The notes under the pieces were generated by a model. That model was given only the letters and a program-made list of their open reading frames with translations. It had not been told where the DNA came from and searched no databases. From Roseovarius azorensis (lineage in GTDB: Bacteria; Pseudomonadota; Alphaproteobacteria; Rhodobacterales; Rhodobacteraceae), in the NCBI RefSeq assembly GCF_900109455.1, contig NZ_FOAG01000008.1, positions 62,001 to 126,000 on the forward strand: DNA of 64,000 nucleotides, read 5' to 3'. Of this stretch, positions 43,556 through 56,978 are shown one piece after another; the stretch's first letter is position 1, and each line of letters opens with the position of its first letter. The translations under genes were made by a program, and so were the position numbers.

Positions 43556-44359
43556 CTACGGTCCCGAATCTATTGACAGCGGCTCTGCGACGGATGCCAA
43601 ACCGCATCTTTCAATCGCCTCACGTGCTGTCCTGACCGCGAAATCGGCACCGATCCGCTTTTCCACATCCCTTGACTTAGTAACGATATGCCCGCCTACA
43701 ACTATTGGCGGGCGATTTTGCCCCTTGGCGCGCAGACAATCTATCAGTTCGGTCAGGGGTTCAAGCATTTTGATGCTTCCGCTGGTGATGCCCACCATGG
43801 CAAACCGCCCCGATCCCACAAGATGCTGCAGTTCCTCGGTCTCAAGACCGATCGCCATATGCACCCAGAGTCCGTGCCGGCGAAACTGATCGGCGACCAC
43901 GAACGCCCCGATGGAATGATCCTCGAACATGGGCACGACCATCAGGACCGACTGTCCCAGCGGAATGCTGCGCTCCAGCCAGTTGCGATTTGCCGTGGCG
44001 TTGCGGTTACGGAACAATGCCTGCAGACGGGAAGCACCGATCGTCACATCCACGAAACTCGCCTTGTCCTGCACCCACATCTCGCCTAGGAAACGCGCGG
44101 CCTCGGGCACATATCGGTCGTAGATATCCTCGGACGGGATACCGTTGGCTATCATGGCCGCAATCAGGTTCTTGTAGGCCGTATCGGATTCGTCCGTCAG
44201 CACGGCACAGAGGCGCGCCACCCATTCATCATGCGTGCGGGGATTTTCCCCACCGTGTTTTTCAAGGGCGACCTTGCGCAGCGCGGATTCCACGAGAAAC
44301 CGAATTCCCTCTTTCTGAGGCGGAGCCTTGTCAGAGCCGATACGTTTGACGCCACCCAT
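43556..44359 (-). CDS. ppaA: PpaA/AerR cobalamin-binding antirepressor of PpsR
   Basis: The 267-residue product has a B12-binding-like (SCHIC) domain: VLMVVPMFEDHSIGAFVVADQFRRHG with the His of the cobalamin loop type, followed by MVGITSGSIKMLEPLTELIDCLRAKG and PIVVGGHIVT. The N-terminal helical part holds ALRKVALEKHG and DIYDRYVPEAARFLGEMWVQD. AerR/PpaA proteins modulate PpsR/CrtJ. I chose ATG 44359 because GGGAGGGC precedes it; upstream in-frame ATGs exist. It is divergent from bchF. Confidence 0.92.
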   Translation of the reverse strand: MGGVKRIGSDKAPPQKEGIRFLVESALRKVALEKHGGENPRTHDEWVARLCAVLTDESDTAYKNLIAAMIANGIPSEDIYDRYVPEAARFLGEMWVQDKASFVDVTIGASRLQALFRNRNATANRNWLERSIPLGQSVLMVVPMFEDHSIGAFVVADQFRRHGLWVHMAIGLETEELQHLVGSGRFAMVGITSGSIKMLEPLTELIDCLRAKGQNRPPIVVGGHIVTKSRDVEKRIGADFAVRTAREAIERCGLASVAEPLSIDSGP

Positions 44360-44491
44360 GCGATGCCCTCCCAGACACTTCTGCGGCTCTGCGGTCCTCA
44401 TCACATCTCGCGAGCGCGATGTGCGCGCAGAAAACAGATACAAGCGTTTCTCTGCTTTGTTGGAAATTAGTCTGTTCCCGGGAAAATCAAA

Positions 44492-44509
44492 TGTCAAATT
44501 ATCCTGACA
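44492..44509. promoter_or_regulatory. PpsR/CrtJ-type site (ppaA-proximal)
   Basis: TGTCAAATTATCCTGACA fits TGT-N12-ACA exactly. On the minus strand its end reads TTGACA, usable as -35 for ppaA, whose start is 133 bp away; no clear -10 hexamer follows at 17 bp. Confidence 0.75.
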
Positions 44510-44624
44510 CACCAGGTCAGAAACACCTCATGCCGCTGAAAATCATTCGGAAAATATCGGACGAAAGCCGCTCACCTGCTCGGAAATCGCCCATTTGGGC
44601 CCGCCAGCGCGCGAATCTCCGGCC

Positions 44625-44642
44625 TGTCCAGATGTCGAGACA
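44625..44642. promoter_or_regulatory. PpsR/CrtJ-type site, GC-rich (bchF distal of tandem pair)
   Basis: TGTCCAGATGTCGAGACA fits TGT-N12-ACA. It lies 17 bp before the next site, so dimers could bind cooperatively. Its GC-rich centre makes it less certain than the others. Confidence 0.55.
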
Positions 44643-44659
44643 TGACTTGTGTCGCATTG

Positions 44660-44701
44660 TGTAAATTATAATTGACACTTTTGCCCCACAAGCCGTAGCA
44701 T
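44660..44701 (+). promoter_or_regulatory. bchF promoter with PpsR/CrtJ-type site over the -35
   Basis: TGTAAATTATAATTGACA (44660-44677) fits TGT-N12-ACA. Its last six bases are a perfect TTGACA -35; an 18-bp spacer leads to TAGCAT (44696-44701) as -10. Repressor binding would directly block polymerase. The bchF ATG is 36 bp further on. Confidence 0.7.
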
Positions 44702-44736
44702 CAAGGTGCCAGATGTCTGAAAGGTGAGGAACAGAG

Positions 44737-48047
<3,311 letters not shown>

Positions 48048-48058
<11 letters not shown>

Positions 48059-51000
48059 TGTGATCCCCATGGCCGAGGCCACCTACCGCGTCGTGATCCT
48101 GACGCTGGATGCGCATGCCGCCGGGGCCTGTGCGCGGGTCGCTGAACGGATGAGAGGCGATTTTCCCGGCCTCACACTCGGGGTGCATGCGGCGGCCGAA
48201 TGGGGCGGGAATGCCGATGCCCTCGCGGCGGCGCGCGCCGATATCGCGCGGGGCGACCTGATCCTGGTCAGCCTGCTGTTTCTGGAGGATCACATCAGGG
48301 CGATCCTGCCCGATCTTCAGACGCGGCGCGATGCCTGCGATGCGATGATCGGCATCATCGCGGATGCGCAGATCGTCCGGCTGACGCGCATGGGCACGCT
48401 GGACATGACTGCCCCCGAAAGCGGCATGCGCAAGCTGATGAAGCGGCTGCGCGGTTCCGACAAGCCCTCGGCCGAATCGGGCGAGAAGAAAATGCGCATG
48501 CTGCGTCGGCTGCCGCGCATCCTGAAATTCATTCCCGGCAAGGCGCAGGATCTGCGGGCGTGGTTTCTGATCATGCAATACTGGCTGGGCACCTCGGATG
48601 ACAATATCGAGGCGATGCTGCGGTTTCTCATGTCGCGCTACGGGCGGCGGGTGGAATGGCGCAACCTGCGCGCACCCGCCCCGCAGGAATATCCCGAGGT
48701 GGGTCTCTACCATCCCGATATGGCCGGGCGGATCACCACCGATCCCACAAGCCTGCCCGCACCTGCGGGGGCGACGGGTACGGTCGGGATCCTGTTGATG
48801 CGCAGCTATGTCCTGTCGGGCGATCACGCGCATTATGACGCGGTGATCCGCGCCTTCGAGGCGCGCGGATTGCGGGTGATCCCGGCCTTTGCCTCGGGTC
48901 TCGACGGGCGGCCCGCGGTCGAGCGGTATTTCATGGGCCAGGTCGATGCGCTGGTGTCGCTTACCGGGTTCAGCCTGGTGGGTGGTCCGGCCTATAATGA
49001 CAGCGATGCGGCGGTGGGTCTGCTCAGCCGTCTGGATGTGCCCTATGTGGCGGCGCATCCGCTGGAGTTTCAGACGCTGGCGCAATGGGCCGGGTCGGCG
49101 CAGGGCCTCGGGCCGATCGAGACGACGATGCTGGTGGCCTTGCCGGAACTCGACGGCGCGACCAACCCCACGGTATTCGCCGGGCGGCATGGCGACGTGG
49201 CCTGCGAGGGCTGTGCCCAACGCTGCACCGGCGGCGCGGAAGGGGTCAAGGCGATGGCCCCCTGCCCCGAGCGGATCGAGATGCTGGCCGCGCGCGTGGC
49301 GCGGCGTGCGCATCTGCGGCGGCAGGAGGTGGCCCAGCGCCGCGTCGGCATCGTGCTTTTCGGGTTTCCGCCCAATGCGGGTGCGGCGGGCACGGCGGCC
49401 TATCTCGATGTGTTCCGGTCGCTGCACAACACGCTTCAGGCAATGGCGGCGCGCGGTTACGATCTGACGCCGCCCGCGACGGTCGAGGATCTGCGCGCCA
49501 GCGTGCTTGAGGGCAATGCCCGGCAATACGGGCAGGAGGCCAATATCGCCGCCCATGTCAGCGCCGATCAGATCGTCGGCGACACGCCGTGGCTGAGGGA
49601 AATCGAAGCGCAGTGGGGGGCGGCCCCCGGCAGGGTTCAATCGGATGGGCGCGGCGTGTTCATACTTGGCGCGCAGTTCGGCAAGGTCTTTGTCGGGCTG
49701 CAACCGGCCTTTGGTTACGAGGGCGATCCGATGCGGCTGCTGTTCGAGCGCGGCTTTGCGCCCACGCATGCATTCGCGCAGTTCTATCTGTGGCTGAGGA
49801 ACACGTTTCGCGCCGATGTGCTGTTGCATTTCGGCATGCATGGCGCGCTGGAATTCATGCCCGGCAAACAGGCGGGACCGGGGGCAGGCTGCTGGCCGGA
49901 CCGGTTGATCGGCGACATGCCCAATGTCTATCTCTACGCCGCCAACAACCCGTCAGAGGCGAGCCTTGCCAAGCGGCGATCGGGCGCCGTGACGGTTACG
50001 CATCTCACGCCGCCGCTGGCTGTATCAGGGCTCTACAAGGGATTGGCGGAGCTCAAGGACAGCCTCACCCGCTGGCGCGAAATGGCCGCCGATGCGCCCG
50101 AGCGCGCCGATGTCGAAGCGCTGATCGCAGAGCAGGCCACTGCGGTCGACATGGACGGATCGGATGCGGGCGCGCTCTGGCTCAGGCTGCTGGAGACCGA
50201 ACAGGCGCTCATTCCCGAGGGGCTGCATGTGTTGGGCCGCCCGATGAGCGACGCGGCGCGCGCCGATTATCTGGCGATCATGGACGGGGCCGATGCGGCC
50301 ACCCGCGCACGGGTCGATACGCTCTTGCAGGTCGATCACGAGACGCCCGCGCTGCTGGCGGCGCTCGATGGCCGCTATACCGCACCGGTGCCGGGGGGCG
50401 ATCTGATCCGCGCGCCCGATATCCTGCCGACCGGGCGCAATATCCATGCATTCGACCCGTTCCGCATGCCCACGGAATTTGCCTGCCGCGACGGCGCGCG
50501 CCAGGCGCAGAGGTTGCTCGATGTTCACAAGAGCCTGCCGCGGTCGGTGGCGCTGGTGCTCTGGGGGTCGGACAACATCAAGTCCGACGGCGCGCCGATG
50601 GCGCAGGCGCTGGCGCTGATCGGAGCAAAGCCGCGGTTTGACGCCTTTGGGCGGCTCTGCGGCGCCGATCTCATTCCGCTCGAAGATCTGGGGCGTCCGC
50701 GAATCGACGTGATGATGACGCTCTCGGGAATTTTCCGCGACCTGCTGCCCCTGCAGACCCGGATGCTGGCCGAGGCAGCACTCAATGCCGCCGGGGCGGA
50801 CGAGCCGGAAGAGATGAATTTCATCCGCGCCCACGCGCGCGCGCAGATGGCCAGCACGGGCTGCGATATGGAAACGGCGGCACTGCGGGTGTTTTCCAAT
50901 GCCGAGGGGGCCTATGGCTCGAACGTCAATCAACTGGTGGACGCCTCCGCCTTTGAGGACGAGGACGAATTGGCCGACACCTATCAGGCGCGCAAGGGCT

Positions 51001-51608
51001 TTGCCTATGGCGTGAACGGCAGGGCACAGGCGCAGGGCACATTGCTGCAGGCGGCGCTGGAGCGGGTCGAGGTGGCCTATCAGAACCTTGAATCGGTCGA
51101 ACTGGGCGTGACCACGGTGGACCATTATTTCGACACGCTGGGCGGGATTTCCCGCGCCGTGCGCCGGGCGCGCGGCGGGCAGGAGGCGGCGATCTACATC
51201 TCCGACACCACGCGCGGCACGGGCACCGTGCGCACGCTGGCCGATCAGGTGGCGCTGGAAACCCGCGCCCGCTCGCTCAACCCGAAATTCCATGAGGGGC
51301 TGTTGCGCCACGGGGCCGAAGGGGTGCGCCAGATCGAGGCCCATGTGACCAACACGATGGGCTGGTCGGCGACCACCGGACAGGTGGAGCCGTGGATCTA
51401 TCAGCGGATTTCCGAAACCTTCGTTCTGGACGAGGTGATGCGCAAGCGGCTGAGCGATCTCAACCCGGTGGCCTCGTCACGGATGGCGAACCGCCTGCTT
51501 GAGGCGCATGACCGCGCCTATTGGCAAACCGATGCCGCAACCCTCGCGGCGCTGCAATCGGCGGCGGCGTCGATGGAGGACCGGATGGAAGGGGTGGCGG
51601 CTGAATGA
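48048..51608 (+). CDS. bchH: magnesium chelatase subunit H
   Basis: The 1186-residue porphyrin-binding subunit inserts Mg2+ into protoporphyrin IX with BchD/BchI. Typical stretches are [14 protein letters not shown] near the start, [15 protein letters not shown] [77 protein letters not shown], and the C-terminal [24 protein letters not shown]. The start is 48048 ([14 protein letters not shown]), overlapping bchB; ATG 48069 is an alternative. Length is normal for the family. Confidence 0.95.
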
Positions 51609-51638
51609 CGATGCGACGCGCCCTTGAACGATGCCGGA

Positions 51639-51685
51639 GTGGGGGCCAGCCCCCACACCCCCGAGGTATTTTCGGCCAGATGAAG
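51639..51685 (+). repeat. hairpin repeat copy 5, in the bchH-bchL gap
   Basis: GTGGGGG-CCAG-CCCCCAC (51639-51656) then ACCCCCGAGGTATTTTCGG and CCAGATGAAGC. It fills the 112-bp gap after bchH. The bchL ribosome-binding site TTGGAGGACC lies separately downstream. Confidence 0.8.
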
Positions 51686-51696
51686 CAAAGGGGTAA

Positions 51697-52616
<920 letters not shown>

Positions 52617-52617
<1 letters not shown>

Positions 52618-53297
52618 TGTCCTATGACCAGACCCTTGCGCGTGTCGAGACCTATTTCGACCGGACCGCCAGCCACACATGGGAACGACTGACCTCGGAC
52701 GCGCCGGTGTCACGGATCCGCCAGACCGTGCGGCAGGGGCGCGAGGCGATGCGCGCGCAGATGCTGGCCCGGCTGCCGCAGGATCTGACGGGGCTGCGCA
52801 TTCTGGATGCCGGGTGCGGCGCAGGGCAGATGACGGCGGAACTGGCGGCGCGCGGCGCCGATGTGCTGGCCTGCGACATCTCGCCCGCGCTCATCCGGGT
52901 CGCACAGAGGCGTCTGCCCGCGGGGCTGGCCGGGCGTGTGGCATTCCATGCCGGTGACATGCTGGATCCGGCGCTCGGGCGGTTCGATCACGTCATGGCG
53001 ATGGACAGCCTGATCTATTACCGCGAACCCGATCTGGTGCGGGCGCTGAGCACCCTGGCGACGCGGACCAGGGGCCAGGTGGTCTTTACCGTCGCGCCGC
53101 GCACGCCACTGCTGATGGCGATGTGGCGGATCGGGAAACTGTTTCCGCGCGCCGACCGCTCGCCCACGATGGTGCCGCATTCCGCGCCCCGGTTGGCGCA
53201 GGCGCTGCATGCTGCTGAAAGCGGTTGCAGGCTGCGGGCGCTCGGGTGGATCACATCCGGTTTCTACATCTCTCAGGCGATGGAGGTCAGCGCATGA
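52617..53297 (+). CDS. bchM: magnesium-protoporphyrin IX O-methyltransferase
   Basis: The 226-residue SAM-dependent methyltransferase has motif I ILDAGCGAGQMTAELAARGA (about 62-81), acidic motif II ACDISPAL, and the BchM-specific N-terminus YFDRTASHTWERLTSDAPVSRIRQTVRQGRE. It methylates the propionate of Mg-protoporphyrin made by BchHDI. It is joined by 1- and 4-bp overlaps to bchL and lhaA. Confidence 0.95.
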
Positions 53298-54739
53298 CAC
53301 CGCCACGCCGCCCCTCGCCGCTGATGGCCCTGACCACGCGCTGGCTGCCCTTTGCCGATGCGGCAAGCGAGGGACTGCCGCTGGGGCAACTGCTGCGGCT
53401 CTCGCTGTTTCAGGTCTCGGTCGGGATGGCGACCGTGATGCTACTGGGCACGCTCAACCGGGTGATGATCGTGGAACTGTCGGTGCCGGCGCTGATCGTT
53501 GCAACGATGATCGCCCTGCCGGTTCTGATCGCCCCCTTCCGCGCGCTGCTGGGATTCCGGTCCGACACCTACCGCTCGGCGCTGGGCTGGAAGCGGGTGC
53601 CCTATCTGTGGTTCGGCTCGCTCTGGCAGATGGGCGGGCTGGCGGTGATGCCGTTCGCCCTTCTGGTGCTGTCGGGTCAGCAACAGGTCGGACCCGCATG
53701 GGCGGGCGAGGCGCTGGCGGCGCTGGCGTTCCTGATGACCGGGCTTGGGCTGCACATGACGCAGACCGCCGGTCTGGCGCTGGCCAGCGACCGGGCGACG
53801 GATGAGACCCGGCCGCGCGTCGTCGCCCTGCTCTATGTCATGTTCCTGCTGGGCATGGCGATTTCGGCCATTGTCGTGGGATGGTTGTTGCGGGACTTTG
53901 CACCGCTCAAACTGGTGCGGGTGGTGCAGGGGGTGGCGCTGGCCGGTATCCTGCTCAACCTCGTGGCGCTGTGGAAACAGGAAAAGATCACCCCGATGTC
54001 CGCCGCCGAACGCGCCGCCCCACGCCCGCAATTCCGCGAGGCCTGGGCCGATCTGATGGAGGGCGGCAGGGCCGGACGGCTTCTGGCGGTGGTGTTCCTG
54101 GGCACCATGGCCTTCAACATGCAGGATGTGCTGCTTGAACCTTATGGCGGCGAGGTGCTGGGGCTGTCGGTCTCGGCCACCACGCTGCTGACGGCGATCT
54201 GGGCGATGGGCGCGCTGGCTGGATTCGTGCTTGCGGGGCGGGTGCTGTTGCGGGGAGCCAACCCCTACCGGATCGCGGGAACCGGGCTGTTGACCGGCAT
54301 CGCCGCCTTTTCCACCGTCATCTTTGCCGCGCCGATGCAATCCATCGCCCTGTTCTATGCCGGGGCCGGGCTGATCGGCCTGGGCGCCGGGCTGTTTGCC
54401 GTGGCAACCCTTACCGCCGCGATGGCGATGGCCGCCGATGGTCGTGCCGGGCATGGCCTGGCGCTTGGTGCATGGGGCGCGGCGCAGGCCACGGCGGCGG
54501 GGTTGTCGATCGCCCTTGGCGGGGGGATGCGCGACGGGATCAATCACCTCGCACTGTCAGGCCAGCTGGGCACAGCGCTCGACACCAATGCAACCGGCTA
54601 TTCGGCGGTCTATCACACCGAGATCGCTCTGCTTTTCCTCACCCTCATCGTGCTCGGGCCGCTGGTGCGGCTGGCCCCGCACGGCAGCAAATCCCGATCC
54701 GGGGGCGGCCGTATCGGGCTGGCCGATTTCCCCACATGA
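53294..54739 (+). CDS. lhaA: light-harvesting 1 assembly factor LhaA (PucC family)
   Basis: The 481-residue, 12-helix MFS-like membrane protein starts at the ATGA overlap with bchM. Family blocks are LLRLSLFQVSVGMATVMLLGTLNRVMIVELSVPA, FRSDTYRSALGWKRVPYLWFGSLWQ and GTMAFNMQDVLLEPYGGEVLGLSVS. It supports LH1 and reaction-centre assembly and is placed upstream of puhA as in Rhodobacter. It is a paralogue of the Bch2-type gene at 39817. Confidence 0.93.
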   Translation: MTPPRRPSPLMALTTRWLPFADAASEGLPLGQLLRLSLFQVSVGMATVMLLGTLNRVMIVELSVPALIVATMIALPVLIAPFRALLGFRSDTYRSALGWKRVPYLWFGSLWQMGGLAVMPFALLVLSGQQQVGPAWAGEALAALAFLMTGLGLHMTQTAGLALASDRATDETRPRVVALLYVMFLLGMAISAIVVGWLLRDFAPLKLVRVVQGVALAGILLNLVALWKQEKITPMSAAERAAPRPQFREAWADLMEGGRAGRLLAVVFLGTMAFNMQDVLLEPYGGEVLGLSVSATTLLTAIWAMGALAGFVLAGRVLLRGANPYRIAGTGLLTGIAAFSTVIFAAPMQSIALFYAGAGLIGLGAGLFAVATLTAAMAMAADGRAGHGLALGAWGAAQATAAGLSIALGGGMRDGINHLALSGQLGTALDTNATGYSAVYHTEIALLFLTLIVLGPLVRLAPHGSKSRSGGGRIGLADFPT

Positions 54740-54766
54740 CACGTGCTTGCTCGAAAGGAGTATGAC

Positions 54767-55540
54767 ATGACCGCAACATTCTTTGGAGAATTCGACCTTG
54801 CCAGCCTGTCGCTCTGGCTGTTCTGGGGCTTTTTCGCGCTGCTGATCTTCTACATCCAGCGCGAGAACATGCGCGAGGGCTATCCGCTCGAGGATGACGA
54901 CGGCAAGCCATCCGCCAATCAGGGCCTGTTTCCGCTGCCCGATGACAAGACCTTCAGACTGCCGCATGGCCGGGGAGAGCTGACCGTGCCGTCGGGACAG
55001 AACCCCGACCGCACCGATCTGGCGTTGGAAAAGACCGCCGCTGGCAACGGATTTCCGTTCCAGCCGACGGGGGATCCGATGGTCGATGGTGTTGGCCCCG
55101 CCTCGTGGGCGCCGCGCCGCGATGTGCCCGAACTGGATGGTCACGGCCACCCAAAGATCGTGCCGATGGCTGCGACCGAGCATTTCGTCGTGGCCGCAGG
55201 CCGTGATCCGCGCGGGTTACCGGTGCAGGCGGGCGATGGCGAAGTGGTGGGCACGATCAGCGATATGTGGATCGACGAGCCAGAGCAACTGGTGCGCTAT
55301 CTCGAGATCGAGCTTGCAACGCCCTGGGGCGAGGGCAAGCGGCTTGTGCCAATCACCTTTGCCCGGATCAAATCGGAACGCGTCAGGATCCGCTCGATCT
55401 TTGGCAAGCATTTCGCCGGTGTGCCGCAACATGCCTCGCCGCGTCAGGTGACGCTGCTCGAAGAGGACAAGATCGCCGGCTATTACGCCGGCGGCACGCT
55501 TTACGCCAGCGACGCGCGGCTTGAACCGCAACTGGGATGA
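54767..55540 (+). CDS. puhA: photosynthetic reaction centre subunit H
   Basis: The 257-residue H subunit has one N-terminal membrane helix (LASLSLWLFWGFFALLIFYIQRENMREGYPLE, residues 9-40) and a cytoplasmic PRC-barrel domain (VVGTISDMWIDEPEQLVRYLEIEL, KRLVPITFARI). The conserved C-terminal region QVTLLEEDKIAGYYAGGTLYA follows. AAGGAG lies upstream of ATG 54767. It is 27 bp after lhaA. Confidence 0.96.
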   Translation: MTATFFGEFDLASLSLWLFWGFFALLIFYIQRENMREGYPLEDDDGKPSANQGLFPLPDDKTFRLPHGRGELTVPSGQNPDRTDLALEKTAAGNGFPFQPTGDPMVDGVGPASWAPRRDVPELDGHGHPKIVPMAATEHFVVAAGRDPRGLPVQAGDGEVVGTISDMWIDEPEQLVRYLEIELATPWGEGKRLVPITFARIKSERVRIRSIFGKHFAGVPQHASPRQVTLLEEDKIAGYYAGGTLYASDARLEPQLG

Positions 55541-55551
55541 GGGATGGAGCC

Positions 55552-56184
55552 ATGAGCCATGATGATTTCGCCTTTGAACCCGTGAAGGGCCTGCCAGAGG
55601 CTCCGCCAAAGGGCGAGCACATCCTCTGGCAGGGACGCCCCGACTGGTGGCGGCTGAGTGTCGAGGCGCTGAGCCTGCCATGGGTTGCGGGCTATTTCGG
55701 GGTGCTGGCGGCGTGGCGGTTCGGGACGCTGATGGATCAGATGACGCTGATCGGGGCATTTGCCGCCGCCTCGCCGCTGCTCATCATGGGCGCGGTGGTC
55801 TGCGGGATGCTGATGATCGTGGGATTTGTCCAGGCACGCGCCACCGTCTACACCATCACCAACCGGCGCGTGGCCATGCGCATCGGGGCTGCGCTGACGG
55901 TGACGCTGAACTTGCCCTACAGCCAGTTGGCGCGCGCCGATCTGAAGCCCGGCAAGCGCGGCACCGGCACCATCGCGCTCGATCTTCTTGGCGAGACCCG
56001 GCTGGGCTATCTGGTCTGCTGGCCGCATGTGCGCCCCTGGGTGATGCGCCGCACGCAGCCGGCGCTGCGCTGCATTCCCGACGCGGCGCGCGTGGCGCAG
56101 ATACTGGCCGAGGCGGCGGAAACCCGTGTCGCCACGCCCCGGATCACCCGCATGACCACGCCGCGCGCCATGGCCGCCGAGTAA
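55552..56184 (+). CDS. puhB: photosynthetic complex assembly protein PuhB
   Basis: The 210-residue membrane protein has a PH-like domain: FEPVKGLPEAPPKGEHILWQGRPDWW at the start, membrane helices at about 50-100, then VYTITNRRVAMRIGAALTVTLNLPY and a C-terminal RPWVMRRTQPALRCIPDAARVAQIL. PuhB helps reaction-centre assembly. It lies 11 bp after puhA and 14 bp before puhC. Confidence 0.93.
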   Translation: MSHDDFAFEPVKGLPEAPPKGEHILWQGRPDWWRLSVEALSLPWVAGYFGVLAAWRFGTLMDQMTLIGAFAAASPLLIMGAVVCGMLMIVGFVQARATVYTITNRRVAMRIGAALTVTLNLPYSQLARADLKPGKRGTGTIALDLLGETRLGYLVCWPHVRPWVMRRTQPALRCIPDAARVAQILAEAAETRVATPRITRMTTPRAMAAE

Positions 56185-56198
56185 CCGGAGGACGAAAG

Positions 56199-56666
56199 AT
56201 GACCGACATCGCGCAGCATGGCCGAAAACGCCCCTACGACGCGGAGCTGATCCCGCGCATGATGACCCGCGCGATGCTGGCGCTGGTTCTGGCGGTGCTG
56301 GCGCTGGTCAGCTATGCGCGTCTGACCGATCTGCCGGTCATCTCGACGCCACCACAGAGCGCGGTCGTGCTGGAGCGCCACGTCTATCTCAGCGGTGAAC
56401 CGAGCGGGGCGGCGACCGTTCTGGATGCCAATGGCGCGCTGATTGCCCGCCTTGCGCCCGAACAGGGCGGTTTCATCGCCGGCGTGGCCCGCGTTCTGGA
56501 CCGCGAGCGCGCCAAGCATGGCGTGCCCCTCACCGGCCCCGTCACCATCATCGCGCGCGAGGATGGCCGCCTGTCGATCCATGACCCCTCGACGGGCTGG
56601 GGCGCGGACCTGATGGGCTTTGGCCAGGACAACGCCCGCGCCTTCACCCGGCTTCTGGCCCAGTAG
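56199..56666 (+). CDS. puhC: photosynthetic complex assembly protein PuhC
   Basis: The 155-residue protein has one N-terminal membrane helix (ALVLAVLALVSYARL) and a periplasmic beta-rich domain (VVLERHVYLSGEPSGAATVLDANGALIARLAPEQGGFIAGVARVLDRERAKHG, split here for reference), the PuhC pattern. It aids LH1-reaction-centre formation. GGAGGAC lies upstream of ATG 56199. Confidence 0.9.
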   Translation: MTDIAQHGRKRPYDAELIPRMMTRAMLALVLAVLALVSYARLTDLPVISTPPQSAVVLERHVYLSGEPSGAATVLDANGALIARLAPEQGGFIAGVARVLDRERAKHGVPLTGPVTIIAREDGRLSIHDPSTGWGADLMGFGQDNARAFTRLLAQ

Positions 56667-56681
56667 GAAAGGAACACCATC

Positions 56682-56978
56682 ATGGGACTTCTGACACGCG
56701 AGGTTGAACGCGCCCCCTGCACGGTCGAGATCAGCCACTGTTTCGAGAGCCTGCACGCGCATGTGCGGTTCAACAACGGCACCACCGTCTATCCCGGCGA
56801 CAGCGTCAAGGTCCACGGGCCAGAGATCATGGCCCCCTACGGCGAGGTGGTGCGCGAGGACCGCGAGGCGACGATCATTCGCGCCAGCGCGCTGGAACGC
56901 CTCTGGACCCGGTGGACCGGGGATTTCGAGGTGATGGAGCTTTGCGAATTCTCATTCTCCGAGGAGGTCACGCTATGA
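56682..56978 (+). CDS. small conserved-position protein between puhC and acsF, unknown
   Basis: The 98-residue, soluble, acidic, beta-rich product (APCTVEISHCFESLHAHVRF, then GTTVYPGDSVKVHGPEIMAP) has three cysteines, two of them in the N-terminal 20 residues, and a C-terminal EFSFSEEVTL. I recognise no domain. It begins 15 bp after puhC and overlaps the acsF start (ATGA), so it is translated with the cyclase. A hypothetical gene in this place is, to my memory, common in Rhodobacteraceae clusters. A role in cyclase assembly or activity is inferred from coupling only. Confidence 0.75.
   Translation: MGLLTREVERAPCTVEISHCFESLHAHVRFNNGTTVYPGDSVKVHGPEIMAPYGEVVREDREATIIRASALERLWTRWTGDFEVMELCEFSFSEEVTL

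Larger units (their letters stand above)
44360..44736. other. divergent ppaA-bchF control region (377 bp, no gene)
   Basis: The region is clearly more AT-rich than its surroundings at its two ends and holds three perfect TGT-N12-ACA sites (44492, 44625, 44660). A TTGACA on the plus strand (44672-44677) and one on the minus strand (44497-44492) lie inside the first and third sites. Short open frames here (for example 44419-44664) have no family pattern or ribosome-binding site and are not called. Confidence 0.7.

Noticed and set aside
44419-44664. 81-residue frame in the ppaA-bchF region
   Set aside because: It crosses the PpsR sites, has no ribosome-binding site and no recognisable sequence.
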